A stretch of 12,749 nucleotides of DNA from CALXZG01 sp034184445 (GCA_034184445.1 JAXFZX010000022.1:1-12749), one strand, 5' to 3'. Positions 1-6,780 are shown, counted from the stretch's first letter. The notes: generated by a model not told the origin, from the letters alone. Translations and numbers: made by a program.

Positions 1-157
1 CAAAATAATTGAAGAAAGTCTTTCCTTGAATAAATGCCCATCCGTTGTAAAAATGGTAATTATATAGATCATAATAAATTTCTTGCCTTGTCCCGGCACA
101 CCATATTCCGCATCCGATGATTGCGCATAGGGTGAATAATAAGATTCGTTTATTCAT
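1..157 (-). CDS. Membrane protein, possible GT-C type glycosyltransferase (5' part only)
   Basis: An open frame begins at the ATG at 157 and runs off the left edge, giving 52 residues. It opens with MNKR and a hydrophobic stretch (about residues 4-21) typical of a signal anchor or first membrane helix. Then come YYDLYNYHFYNGWAF and a GK-T/FF segment. A short D-L-x-N-Y-H-x-Y motif after the first helix is, from memory, common in multi-membrane-span proteins of the GT87/DUF2029-like GT-C glycosyltransferases, which use lipid-phosphate sugars at the membrane. That family call is tentative, because most of the protein is missing. No other in-frame start codon is visible nearby and there is no Shine-Dalgarno sequence before the ATG. 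The predicted promoter places the transcript start at about the ATG, so the message may be leaderless. The neighbouring divergent gene is dgkA, also a membrane lipid enzyme. Confidence 0.6.
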   Translation of the reverse strand, partial: MNKRILLFTLCAIIGCGIWCAGTRQEIYYDLYNYHFYNGWAFIQGKTFFNYF

Positions 158-164
158 AGAACAA

Positions 165-193
165 CTTATACTTTTGATAAAATTAAATGTCAA
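165..193 (-). promoter_or_regulatory. Sigma-70-type promoter for the left-edge membrane protein
   Basis: Reading the minus strand, TTGACA (193-188) is followed after 17 bp by TATAAG (170-165). The -35 box lies in the left arm of the inverted repeat at 181-215. Transcription would be expected to start near 158, directly at the ATG at 157. Confidence 0.6.
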
Positions 194-215
194 TAAAAAA
201 AATTGACATTTAATT
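181..215. repeat. Perfect 14-bp inverted repeat between divergent promoters
   Basis: AATTAAATGTCAAT (181-194) is repeated as its exact reverse complement at 202-215, separated by seven A residues. Each arm contains one TTGACA -35 box, pointing outward toward dgkA and the left-edge gene. It could be an operator for a dimeric regulator, or just two similar promoters arranged symmetrically. The stem is almost all A/T and has no U-tract logic, so it is not a convincing terminator. Confidence 0.75.
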
Positions 216-231
216 CTGTTTCATTTATCTT
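203..231 (+). promoter_or_regulatory. Sigma-70-type promoter for dgkA
   Basis: A perfect TTGACA -35 (203-208), a 17-bp spacer and TATCTT -10 (226-231). The expected start is near 238, giving a leader of about 15 nt that holds the AAGGA ribosome site (240-244), 8 nt before the ATG at 253. Confidence 0.65.
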
Positions 232-252
232 ATTCCCGAAAGGATACATATC

Positions 253-624
253 ATGAAATCACCCCATACTGGCATTAAGCGCATTATCAAGGCTTTTACA
301 TACTCTTATGACGGTTTAACGGCTTCTTTTCAATCAGAGGCTGCCTTTCGTCAAGATATCTTATTTTGTCTAATAATGGGATTACTTTTGTTTTTTCTGC
401 CCGTTCATGGGCTGGAAACGGTATTGATGCTTTTTTCATTGCTCTTTATTTTGTTCGCAGAGCTGGTTAATACGGCATTAGAAACCATTGTGGACAGGGT
501 GGGGGCCGATTATCATATTTTGTCCAAAAAGGCCAAAGATATTGGTAGCCTTTTGGTTTTAATGGCGTTTATTCAATGGGCAATGATTTGGGGATGGATT
601 TTGATTCCAAAGTTTTTATTATAA
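253..624 (+). CDS. dgkA: Diacylglycerol kinase (prokaryotic DgkA type)
   Basis: Small integral membrane kinase that phosphorylates diacylglycerol with ATP to phosphatidic acid, recycling lipid released by envelope glycan synthesis. It has 123 aa, the usual family size (E. coli about 122). The N-terminal amphipathic part reads TGIKRIIKAFTYSYDGL, then EAAFRQD (about 29-35) and three membrane helices (about 35-50, 54-72 and 97-119). The family signature is intact: E70, N73, catalytic E77 and D81 in ELVNTALETIVDRVG, followed by YHxLSxxAKDxGS (87-99). These match E. coli E69, N72, E76 and D80. The start has AAGGA 8 nt upstream. The gene is alone on its transcript, diverging from a membrane protein gene and converging on rpmG. 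The stop lies 9 nt before a hairpin whose U-tract serves the opposite strand. Identification is firm. Confidence 0.96.
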   Translation: MKSPHTGIKRIIKAFTYSYDGLTASFQSEAAFRQDILFCLIMGLLLFFLPVHGLETVLMLFSLLFILFAELVNTALETIVDRVGADYHILSKKAKDIGSLLVLMAFIQWAMIWGWILIPKFLL

Positions 625-656
625 TAACAAAATGCCACCGACTAACGCCGATGGCA
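625..656 (-). terminator. Intrinsic terminator of rpmG
   Basis: On the minus strand the RNA folds into a 10-bp stem (TGCCATCGGC with GTCGGTGGCA, two G-U pairs) closed by a GUUA loop, at 656-633. It is followed by TTTTGTTA. On the plus strand the same stem has two A-C mismatches and no T-run, so it fits rpmG rather than the convergent dgkA, whose stop is 9 nt away. Confidence 0.85.
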
Positions 657-703
657 AAAACTCTATTCACCGAAAAGATAACTATAAATTACCCAACCGG
701 ATA

Positions 704-871
704 TTACTTGATTTTCTTTTCACCAAACTCTTCATGTTTGCGTGTTTTCTTATCATATTTACGGAAAGAATACTTTTCCGTTTTTGTGCGTGGATTTTTC
801 TTTGCTGTATAGAAAGTACCTGTTCCAGCTTTGCTTTCCAATTTGATTTTAACGACTGTTGGTTTTGCCAT
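704..871 (-). CDS. rpmG: 50S ribosomal protein L33, zinc-free form
   Basis: A 55-residue protein beginning MAKPTVVKIKLESKAG and ending HEEFGEKKIK. The family pattern is clear: KIxLxSxAGTGxFY, then KKNPRTKTEK, RKYDxxxRKH and a lysine-rich end. L33 is a small basic protein of the large ribosomal subunit near the E site. There are no cysteines, so this is the C-minus form that does not bind zinc, the form usual in Alphaproteobacteria. The length is exactly that of the family. The start at 871 is preceded by AGAGGA (885-880), and the stop TAA is at 706-704. The gene has its own near-ideal promoter and an intrinsic terminator, so it is monocistronic, fitting a highly expressed ribosomal gene. A longer plus-strand open frame over the same bases is spurious. 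Confidence 0.97.
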   Translation of the reverse strand: MAKPTVVKIKLESKAGTGTFYTAKKNPRTKTEKYSFRKYDKKTRKHEEFGEKKIK

Positions 872-905
872 TTGAATATTCCTCTTACTAAGTTAAACTG
901 TGGCG

Positions 906-934
906 ATTATAGTTTCTTTTTTTTTGAATGTCAA
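906..934 (-). promoter_or_regulatory. Consensus sigma-70 promoter of rpmG
   Basis: Minus strand: TTGACA (934-929), 17 bp, TATAAT (911-906). Both boxes and the spacing are the exact consensus. The expected start is near 899, leaving a leader of about 28 nt with the AGAGGA site. Confidence 0.9.
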
Positions 935-985
935 GAAAAAAATAGAACTTTCCCCACTGATTTTTTACCGGATAAGTTAGGAAAG
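935..985 (-). terminator. Probable intrinsic terminator of alaS
   Basis: Just after the alaS stop (990), minus-strand CTTTCCTAACT (985-975) can pair with AGTGGGGAAAG (958-948). The stem has one G-U pair and one A-G mismatch, with a 16-nt loop. It is followed by TTCTATTTTTTTC down to 935. The T-run touches the -35 box of rpmG. The long loop makes this weaker than the rpmG terminator. Confidence 0.5.
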
Positions 986-989
986 GTGA

Positions 990-2765
990 CTATTTATTCT
1001 CAACTGCCCCAATGGTTGCCTTAATTCGGCGAACACCTTTACTGGAACTTTCCTCTTTCATGATGCGGAAAGATTTAAGGATTCCCGTATGCGTCACATG
1101 TGGGCCAGCACAAATTTCTTTACTGAAATCCCCGATAGAATAGACTGTCACCCGATCACCGTATTTGTTTGCAAACAAGCCTATGGCTGTTGTTTTTTTA
1201 GCATCTTCCAAAGACATTTCTTCGCAAATAACGGGTAAATCGTCCTGAATAACCTTATTGACAATATCTTCCACTTTTTTAAGATCTTCCGGAGACACTT
1301 TTTCGGGATGAGAAAAATCAAACCGCAAGCGCTCTGCGGTAATATGAGATCCGCGTTGTTCAACATGTGGACCAAGGACTTGACGCAGAGCCTGGTGCAA
1401 TAAATGAGTTGCTGTATGCAGCGCGGTTGTCTCTTCCTTATGATCGGCTAAACCGCATGGTGCCGATTCGCCTCTGGAAATATCTTGATGGTGTTTAAAG
1501 GCAACTTCGTATCCAGCCATATCAACTTGAAGTCCTTTTTCCTTAGCCATAGCGATGGTCATTTCCTTGGGATATCCATATGTTTGTGCCAAATCAAAGA
1601 TGACGGCTCCGTTTAAAATCCCATTTTGGATATTTTGAGGGTTTGAAACAGCTTTTTCAAACATGTGAATACCCTTAATCAATGTTTTTGAAAAATCCTT
1701 TTCCTCTGCATCAAAAGCCGCTAAAATAGCTTCTTTGTTTTGTTTTAATTCTGGATAATAATCCCCATATAATTCAATTACCTTCTCCGCAAGTGGTAAG
1801 GCAAAACCTTGTTTCAGGTTCAATTTATGCCCTTCGCCAAGCATTCGGCGGACAATACGGCGTAATTGATATTGCTGGTCTTTATTTCCCGGTGTAATCC
1901 CTTCGGCCATGATAAAGGTTGCTGCCCGCACATGATCAACAATGATACGTTCGCTGCGGTTTTTCTCGGCAGTTAGAGGCTTATTTTCCATTTGGAACAA
2001 AATATCAAAAACCGGTTGAAACAGCTCTGTATCATAGCATGATTTTTTTCCTTCCAAAATAGCCAAAACCCGTTCATATCCCATACCGGTATCAATGTTG
2101 GGATGCTCTAATTTTGTGAAAGTACCGTCTGTTTGCTTATTATATTGCATAAAGACATCATTCCAAATTTCAACCCATAATTTGTTATCGGGGTCAAAAA
2201 CTTCTGGTGCGGGATCTGTCCCTGTCCAATAGAACATTTCGGTATCCGGACCGCAAGGACCCGTTGTGCCGGCAGGTCCCCACCAATTATCCTCCTTAGG
2301 CAATTTTGCGATTCGGCTTGGAGATACCCCCAGGCTTACCCATAAATCATAGGCTTCCTGATCAAATGGGGCTTCATCATTGCCCTTAAAAACCGTAAAG
2401 GCTAGTTTTGAAAGTGGAATACCAAGCCAATTGGGGCTTGTCAAAAACTCAAAACTGTTTTTAATGGCTGTTTCTTTGAAATAATCCCCGATGGACCAGT
2501 TTCCCAACATTTCAAAAAAAGTCAAATGCACATTATCACCGACCTCATCAATATCGCCGGTACGAATACACTTTTGATAATCCACCAAACGTTTTCCAGC
2601 AGGATGCGGTGTCCCCAATAAATAGGGGACCAAGGGATGCATTCCCGCCATGGTAAAAAGGACAGTTGGATCATTTTCGGGAACCAAAGGGGCGCTTTTA
2701 ATTTCCACATGCCCTTTTGACACAAAAAAGTCAATAAATTTTTTTCTCAGTTCTATCGCGTTCAT
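990..2765 (-). CDS. alaS: Alanyl-tRNA synthetase, short form without C-terminal domains
   Basis: Charges tRNA-Ala with alanine in the cytoplasm. The class II catalytic core is at the N-terminus: NDPTVLFTMAGM (31-42), motif 2 FFEMLGNWSIGDYF (83-96) and motif 3 DTGMGYERVLAIL (225-237). The tRNA-recognition helical part follows to about 430. The editing domain that removes mischarged Ser/Gly has all four zinc ligands: H450 and H454 in HTATH, C552 and H556 in CAGPH. The protein ends soon after SSSKGVRRIKA, where the editing domain ends. It has 591 aa against about 875 in E. coli, so the DHHA1/C-Ala region is absent. The end is a clean TAG with a terminator after it, so this looks like an intact short type, not a break. 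The start at 2765 is chosen because AAGGAG (2777-2772) lies 6 nt upstream. An in-frame ATG at 2822 would add 19 unlike residues and lies upstream of the promoter. The PHPAGKRL / KCIRTGDIDEVGD style recalls Patescibacteria or Firmicutes enzymes, from memory. Confidence 0.96.
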   Translation of the reverse strand: MNAIELRKKFIDFFVSKGHVEIKSAPLVPENDPTVLFTMAGMHPLVPYLLGTPHPAGKRLVDYQKCIRTGDIDEVGDNVHLTFFEMLGNWSIGDYFKETAIKNSFEFLTSPNWLGIPLSKLAFTVFKGNDEAPFDQEAYDLWVSLGVSPSRIAKLPKEDNWWGPAGTTGPCGPDTEMFYWTGTDPAPEVFDPDNKLWVEIWNDVFMQYNKQTDGTFTKLEHPNIDTGMGYERVLAILEGKKSCYDTELFQPVFDILFQMENKPLTAEKNRSERIIVDHVRAATFIMAEGITPGNKDQQYQLRRIVRRMLGEGHKLNLKQGFALPLAEKVIELYGDYYPELKQNKEAILAAFDAEEKDFSKTLIKGIHMFEKAVSNPQNIQNGILNGAVIFDLAQTYGYPKEMTIAMAKEKGLQVDMAGYEVAFKHHQDISRGESAPCGLADHKEETTALHTATHLLHQALRQVLGPHVEQRGSHITAERLRFDFSHPEKVSPEDLKKVEDIVNKVIQDDLPVICEEMSLEDAKKTTAIGLFANKYGDRVTVYSIGDFSKEICAGPHVTHTGILKSFRIMKEESSSKGVRRIKATIGAVENK

Positions 2766-2790
2766 TATATACTCCTTTTGTTTTTTGAAG

Positions 2791-2819
2791 ATTCTACGCT
2801 TTTTTCCGATAAAAGTCAA
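2791..2819 (-). promoter_or_regulatory. Sigma-70-type promoter of alaS
   Basis: Minus strand: TTGACT (2819-2814), 17 bp, TAGAAT (2796-2791). The expected start is near 2784, with a leader of about 19 nt carrying AAGGAG. Confidence 0.7.
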
Positions 2820-2860
2820 CAACTATAAAAAATATCTGATTGATGTTTCATTTTTCTCTC

Positions 2861-2889
2861 TTGCAATTTTGTTTAAGGTGTGATATCTT
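2861..2889 (+). promoter_or_regulatory. Probable promoter of the glycogen-related operon
   Basis: TTGCAA (2861-2866), 17 bp, TATCTT (2884-2889); the -10 is the same hexamer as in the dgkA promoter. The expected start is near 2896, on the AGGGG ribosome site (2896-2900) itself, so the leader would be only about 11 nt. It lies back to back with the alaS promoter. I see no operator-like repeat here. Confidence 0.5.
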
Positions 2890-2906
2890 GCGCCTAGGGG
2901 TAGTTG

Positions 2907-4076
2907 ATGAATTTGAAAAATAAAATAACATGTTTTGTGTCTGCCGACCAGCGGAAAAATGAAGAACTGTCGGATACATTTGTACGCCTGATAAAAAACA
3001 AAAAAAAGTCTGATGAATTCCTAAAAATCATCATCCAAAACCCCCGAGATAATAAAGATGCTTATCGCTTTTTTTGCGATTCGTTTCGGGGGACTGAGTT
3101 GAAACATCGTTGGTATGACATGTATTTAAAGATATATACAAATTTTATGAATGATTTGTTTCATCAGGTTAAGCATATTGAAGACATATTAAAAATTATT
3201 CCGAATTTAACACCTTGGACACTTGAACAACGATTTGGAACGATAAAGGTTGGTCGTGTGCCACGAGATTTTATCTCGGAAAAACACTTTTTAAACCTGA
3301 TATCCCACATTCATAATGCACGAGTGGTTAAAACTTTTAAAAGGATCAAAAAATTGGAATGCCATTTACCCGATTTTAAAAAAGCATTCCCCGATGTAAA
3401 AAAAATAGATTGGTTTGACTTAACTGCCCGTTCTGTTTTTTTAAAGGATTTAATGCAAAAAAAGTGTGGCTTTCCCTTTTTTATTCATCAAGATAATATC
3501 CGATATACGGTCACTTTTTTGTGTAATCCGTATTCCTCAAAAATGGTTTTTCGTGTGCAATTACCTAATTTAAAAACTTTTATTTTAAAATTAAGTCCCT
3601 ATCGTTTTTTGACAACATTAAATGATCGTGTGCGTAAAGAGCATGAAAATATGGCGATTCGTGCTGATTCTACTTATTCAGATGCCTTATTAGAATTTTA
3701 TTTGAAATTAAATGAATGTCCACATGCACCAGATATATTATACTATAATTATGATTATGAGGTTGCTTTATATCACATTGAAACGGGAAAGCCATTTCAT
3801 ACGGGGCAGAATAAGAATAAATATCTGGATTTTTGTTCATTTAATACATGTGTTGTTCCGGATTCTATGAATTTAGGGGTATATGTGAATGATATAAATG
3901 CGGGGAATTTTTTGCTATCCGATCGGGATAAATGTGTTAAGATAATAGACATCGGGCACGCCTCATTTATGAATCCCCTAACACCGGGTGTTCCTGGGCT
4001 CACATTTACATTGGGGAATTTATGCGGTCGTGATTATTTGTCTGTTTATGGTGTCGGGGAGGTTTTAGATGATTGA
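2907..4076 (+). CDS. Kinase/phosphotransferase-like protein of unknown substrate
   Basis: First gene of the glycogen-related operon, 389 aa, no signal peptide or membrane segment, so cytoplasmic. I do not recognise the first ~190 residues, which look helical and lysine-rich. The C-terminal part has the marks of the protein kinase/aminoglycoside phosphotransferase fold. A strand FILKLSP gives a candidate ATP-binding lysine K228, and RKEHEN offers a helix-C glutamate (E245 or E247). The catalytic loop VNDINAGN (327-334) fits the HGDxxxGN pattern, with D329 as base and N334. IIDIG (346-350) gives the metal-binding D348. The usual loop histidine is V327. The end of the domain is short (about 40 residues after D348). 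AGGGG 6 nt before the ATG at 2907 supports that start; a TTG at 2904 leaves only 3 nt. The end overlaps the next gene by 8 nt. It might phosphorylate a sugar, a lipid-sugar or a protein; the context suggests a link to alpha-glucan metabolism. Confidence 0.6.
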   Translation: MNLKNKITCFVSADQRKNEELSDTFVRLIKNKKKSDEFLKIIIQNPRDNKDAYRFFCDSFRGTELKHRWYDMYLKIYTNFMNDLFHQVKHIEDILKIIPNLTPWTLEQRFGTIKVGRVPRDFISEKHFLNLISHIHNARVVKTFKRIKKLECHLPDFKKAFPDVKKIDWFDLTARSVFLKDLMQKKCGFPFFIHQDNIRYTVTFLCNPYSSKMVFRVQLPNLKTFILKLSPYRFLTTLNDRVRKEHENMAIRADSTYSDALLEFYLKLNECPHAPDILYYNYDYEVALYHIETGKPFHTGQNKNKYLDFCSFNTCVVPDSMNLGVYVNDINAGNFLLSDRDKCVKIIDIGHASFMNPLTPGVPGLTFTLGNLCGRDYLSVYGVGEVLDD

Positions 4077-6696
4077 TGAATCCTATATCAAAGTATTGGC
4101 AAAAGGTTTAAATACACGGGATATTCAATCTTTATCCGTCATAATGGGGCCGAATGAACTGAAACAGGTGTTAAAGGACTTATCCCCTACTGATTTTGAT
4201 GATGGGAAACGTTTGATTACACTGCATACACATACAACGGTATCGGATGGTCAAGTTGCTCCTTTGGATTATTTAGATAATGCTCTGTCATTTAAGGAAA
4301 AATATGGATATCATGAGTTGATTTTAGCAATCACCGATCATGATGAAATTTCGGGATTACCGATTGTTTTAAAAAAAGCCCAAAAGAATCCAGAAAAATA
4401 TCGTGGTATCAGACTTGTTTTAGGGTGTGAGTTAAGCCTTGCCTATTTTGATGAGAGGTTGAGACGTCCCGTTGATTTTGAAGTGTTGCATTATGGAATT
4501 AATCCGTTTGATAAAGCATATCAGAAGTGGCTTTGTGATTTACGCCGTTCCCGTCAACAAATATTGCCTGCTATATTTGATTTTTTCAAAAATAAATACC
4601 CATGGGCTCAGCTGGATATCAATGAATTTAAAGCGATTCATCCTTCTTTAAGCAAGGGCTTTGGATGCTATTTAGCCTATATGACACCGCGATATATTGT
4701 GGATAAAGTCGGTGATCCAACCCAAAATGAATTTATTTGGGATTATTTTAGACGCCTTGGTACCCCTTTTTCCGATATACCTGATATTCCCTTTTGGCAC
4801 ACGTTAGATGATGTTATAGCGCGTGTACGGGCTCATCAATTTGGATTTTTGAGTATGGCTCATCCTTATCGCCTGCAACTAGAAGGAAAAATTTGTGAAT
4901 CCGGCACAAACTTTTTGTCCTATTTTTTGAATACAATAAAACAAAAAGGTGTTGAAGGCCTTGAAATATTTTATTCACAACTAAAACAACCACTTTCCCG
5001 TTCTTTTGATTATATGGTAAAAGGGTGTATGCCGATTTCCGATACGGACAGGTGGGTTAAAACGATTTTGGATTTTGCCCAAAACAATGATGTGATAAAG
5101 ACCGGAGGAACGGATAGCCATTCTGATTTTTTAGCCGGTCGGAAAAGAGAAATAACGGTTCGTTTAGCAAATCTTTTAGATAAATATAAGCCTCTGATCA
5201 GAGAAGGATACGGGGTTTTAGATAAAGAAGTGACATTGGGTATGCCGGCACCGTGTATGCCACCTGAAAGTGCCTATAAAAATACGGGAATAGGATCGGA
5301 TGTCGGGGCTGGGGCGCTGCGGATTGCTAATTTTTTCGGTGGCCTTTTTGATAAGATTCAATTAGGTCCTATGGGGCGCACGATGCGACAGGCCAAACAC
5401 TCTCCCTATGTATCCGATTTATCCCCAAATCCATTTTTTATCCCGTTGGAAGAGTTAGTTTCTAAAGGAATGTTGTCTTCCGATACATTAGATGAAATTT
5501 ATCAGATCCCCAAACAAGACGGTTTTATAGACTTTGATATCGTAGAACGGGTGTATGATCGTGCTCTGCATCAGGCCTATAAGGCGACTCAAACCAAAAA
5601 ATCATACGATGCGTTTATCGCGGATTTATATCAAAAAACACATATTAACTTGCCCGCTAAATACATTGCCGATTTACAGGTTCGGATTCCTCCTGATCTT
5701 GATGGTCTGACACCCGATTTATTTTTAAAAGGATATTCATTGGGCACCCCACCAGATCAATTTATAAATCAGGCACGTAATTGGCACTTTCCCGTTTTTG
5801 ATCCCCAAAAAATATTTAACCCCGATGGCACATTGGGTATAGCGGGACAAACTTGGCAAAAGTTGATTGATACGGTTTTAAAAAATGCCAAAGGGGGGCT
5901 TCGGATAGATCATTATATCGGTTTTGTCAATCCGTTTGTGATTTCTGATGAAGATTCCAATGATTGCGGAAGACTTTATTCTTCACCCACGCATTCCAAG
6001 CTCGGTACATATTTAAAATCTGATTTTTCGGACATAACGCGCCAAATCATTTTAAAAACAGCTGAAAAGAATGGATTAACTTCGCGTGATATTTATGTTG
6101 AAGATGTCGGTTCGCGTCCCGAACAGTTGGATGATGTTATGCAAAAGTGTGGGTTGGGTAGGCTTCTTATTGCTGAATTTTTAGAACCGGATGATTGGAA
6201 TCATATGTATCATTTGGCGTTAGCACATCCAAATGATGTTGCGGTTTTGGATACACATGATACCCCCTCTATCCAAATGTTTTTTGACGCGCTTTCAGAT
6301 GATAAAAAAACAAAATTTTCATGGATGTTGGCATCCGATTTACGCTTTAATTATACAGAAGATTTAAAAACAACACCGGCCCTAACACGAATGATGTGGG
6401 GGGCATTGATGGCTTCTCCCGCTCGTCGGGTTCAGGCATTCTTTACCAGTTGGACAGGCCAAATCGGTCGCTATAATCAACCGGGGAATCCTATTAAATG
6501 GCATTTGCGCTGTGTTGCCGATTTTGAACGGCTGTATTTTGAAAATTTAGCAAAAGGTCTAGCCTATAATCCATTTGATGCAATCGCATTGGGAATTTAT
6601 GCCCGGGGCGATGAATTTTATCGGGCACATGCTGATTTGGTTAAGGATCTGCGTTCAGCGGAATCTGAAATTCTAAATTTAGCACGCGAACTTTAA
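4069..6696 (+). CDS. PHP-domain phosphoesterase fused to GH77 4-alpha-glucanotransferase
   Basis: An 875-aa two-domain protein. The N-terminal PHP domain (about 48-375) has a full metal-ligand set: H53, H55 and D60 in HTHTTVSDG; H91 in TDHD; E121; H141; H265 in AHPY; D349 and H351 in GTDSH. It resembles the TrpH/YciV-type PHP phosphoesterases. The C-terminal GH77 domain (about 405-875) has LGPMG (432-436), the GTPPDQF loop (559-565), nucleophile D614 in RIDH, acid/base E678 in VEDVG, stabiliser D731 in THDT, and NQPGNP (803-808). GH77 enzymes (MalQ, plant DPE1) move malto-oligosaccharide units between alpha-1,4-glucans. The stretch between LGPMG and the PPD loop is about 127 residues against roughly 200 in ordinary MalQ, and the usual GDxPxYVxxDSADVW signature is degenerate. 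The start overlaps the previous gene by 8 nt and has GGAGG (4058-4062) 6 nt upstream. The frame is unbroken, so this is a real fusion. The PHP substrate is unknown. Confidence 0.9.
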   Translation: MIDESYIKVLAKGLNTRDIQSLSVIMGPNELKQVLKDLSPTDFDDGKRLITLHTHTTVSDGQVAPLDYLDNALSFKEKYGYHELILAITDHDEISGLPIVLKKAQKNPEKYRGIRLVLGCELSLAYFDERLRRPVDFEVLHYGINPFDKAYQKWLCDLRRSRQQILPAIFDFFKNKYPWAQLDINEFKAIHPSLSKGFGCYLAYMTPRYIVDKVGDPTQNEFIWDYFRRLGTPFSDIPDIPFWHTLDDVIARVRAHQFGFLSMAHPYRLQLEGKICESGTNFLSYFLNTIKQKGVEGLEIFYSQLKQPLSRSFDYMVKGCMPISDTDRWVKTILDFAQNNDVIKTGGTDSHSDFLAGRKREITVRLANLLDKYKPLIREGYGVLDKEVTLGMPAPCMPPESAYKNTGIGSDVGAGALRIANFFGGLFDKIQLGPMGRTMRQAKHSPYVSDLSPNPFFIPLEELVSKGMLSSDTLDEIYQIPKQDGFIDFDIVERVYDRALHQAYKATQTKKSYDAFIADLYQKTHINLPAKYIADLQVRIPPDLDGLTPDLFLKGYSLGTPPDQFINQARNWHFPVFDPQKIFNPDGTLGIAGQTWQKLIDTVLKNAKGGLRIDHYIGFVNPFVISDEDSNDCGRLYSSPTHSKLGTYLKSDFSDITRQIILKTAEKNGLTSRDIYVEDVGSRPEQLDDVMQKCGLGRLLIAEFLEPDDWNHMYHLALAHPNDVAVLDTHDTPSIQMFFDALSDDKKTKFSWMLASDLRFNYTEDLKTTPALTRMMWGALMASPARRVQAFFTSWTGQIGRYNQPGNPIKWHLRCVADFERLYFENLAKGLAYNPFDAIALGIYARGDEFYRAHADLVKDLRSAESEILNLAREL

Positions 6697-6744
6697 AAAA
6701 ATATATGATTTTGATTTTTTTTCATTTTCTTTTTGAAAAAATAA

Positions 6745-6753
6745 TGCTATATA
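6745..6753 (+). promoter_or_regulatory. Possible internal promoter (extended -10) before glgB
   Basis: The 84-bp gap after the fusion gene is the only sizeable gap in the operon. It holds TGCTATATA (6745-6753), an extended -10 pattern, but no good -35. The expected start is near 6760. AGGGA (6771-6775) lies 5 nt before the glgB ATG. The rest of the gap is A/T runs without a GC-rich hairpin. Confidence 0.35.
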
Positions 6754-6780
6754 ACAAAAATAGAAACAAAAGGGACAGAA

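Noticed and set aside
576..812. Plus-strand open frame overlapping the end of dgkA and rpmG
   Set aside because: Shadow frame across a terminator; no family resemblance.
632..1024. Plus-strand open frame of 130 codons
   Set aside because: It lies antisense to rpmG, its promoter and the end of alaS; composition is phenylalanine-rich nonsense and there is no ribosome site. The minus-strand L33 reading is unmistakable.
2766..2822. Upstream ATG start for alaS at 2822
   Set aside because: It would lie before the predicted promoter and adds 19 basic residues unlike AlaRS N-termini; the ATG at 2765 has a strong ribosome site at the right distance.
2904..2906. TTG as start of the kinase-like gene
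   Set aside because: Only 3 nt from AGGGG; the adjacent ATG at 2907 has better spacing.
6715..6741. Terminator between the PHP-GH77 gene and glgB
   Set aside because: Only an A/T inverted repeat (TTTTTTCA with TGAAAAAA); no GC stem, so not a believable intrinsic terminator.
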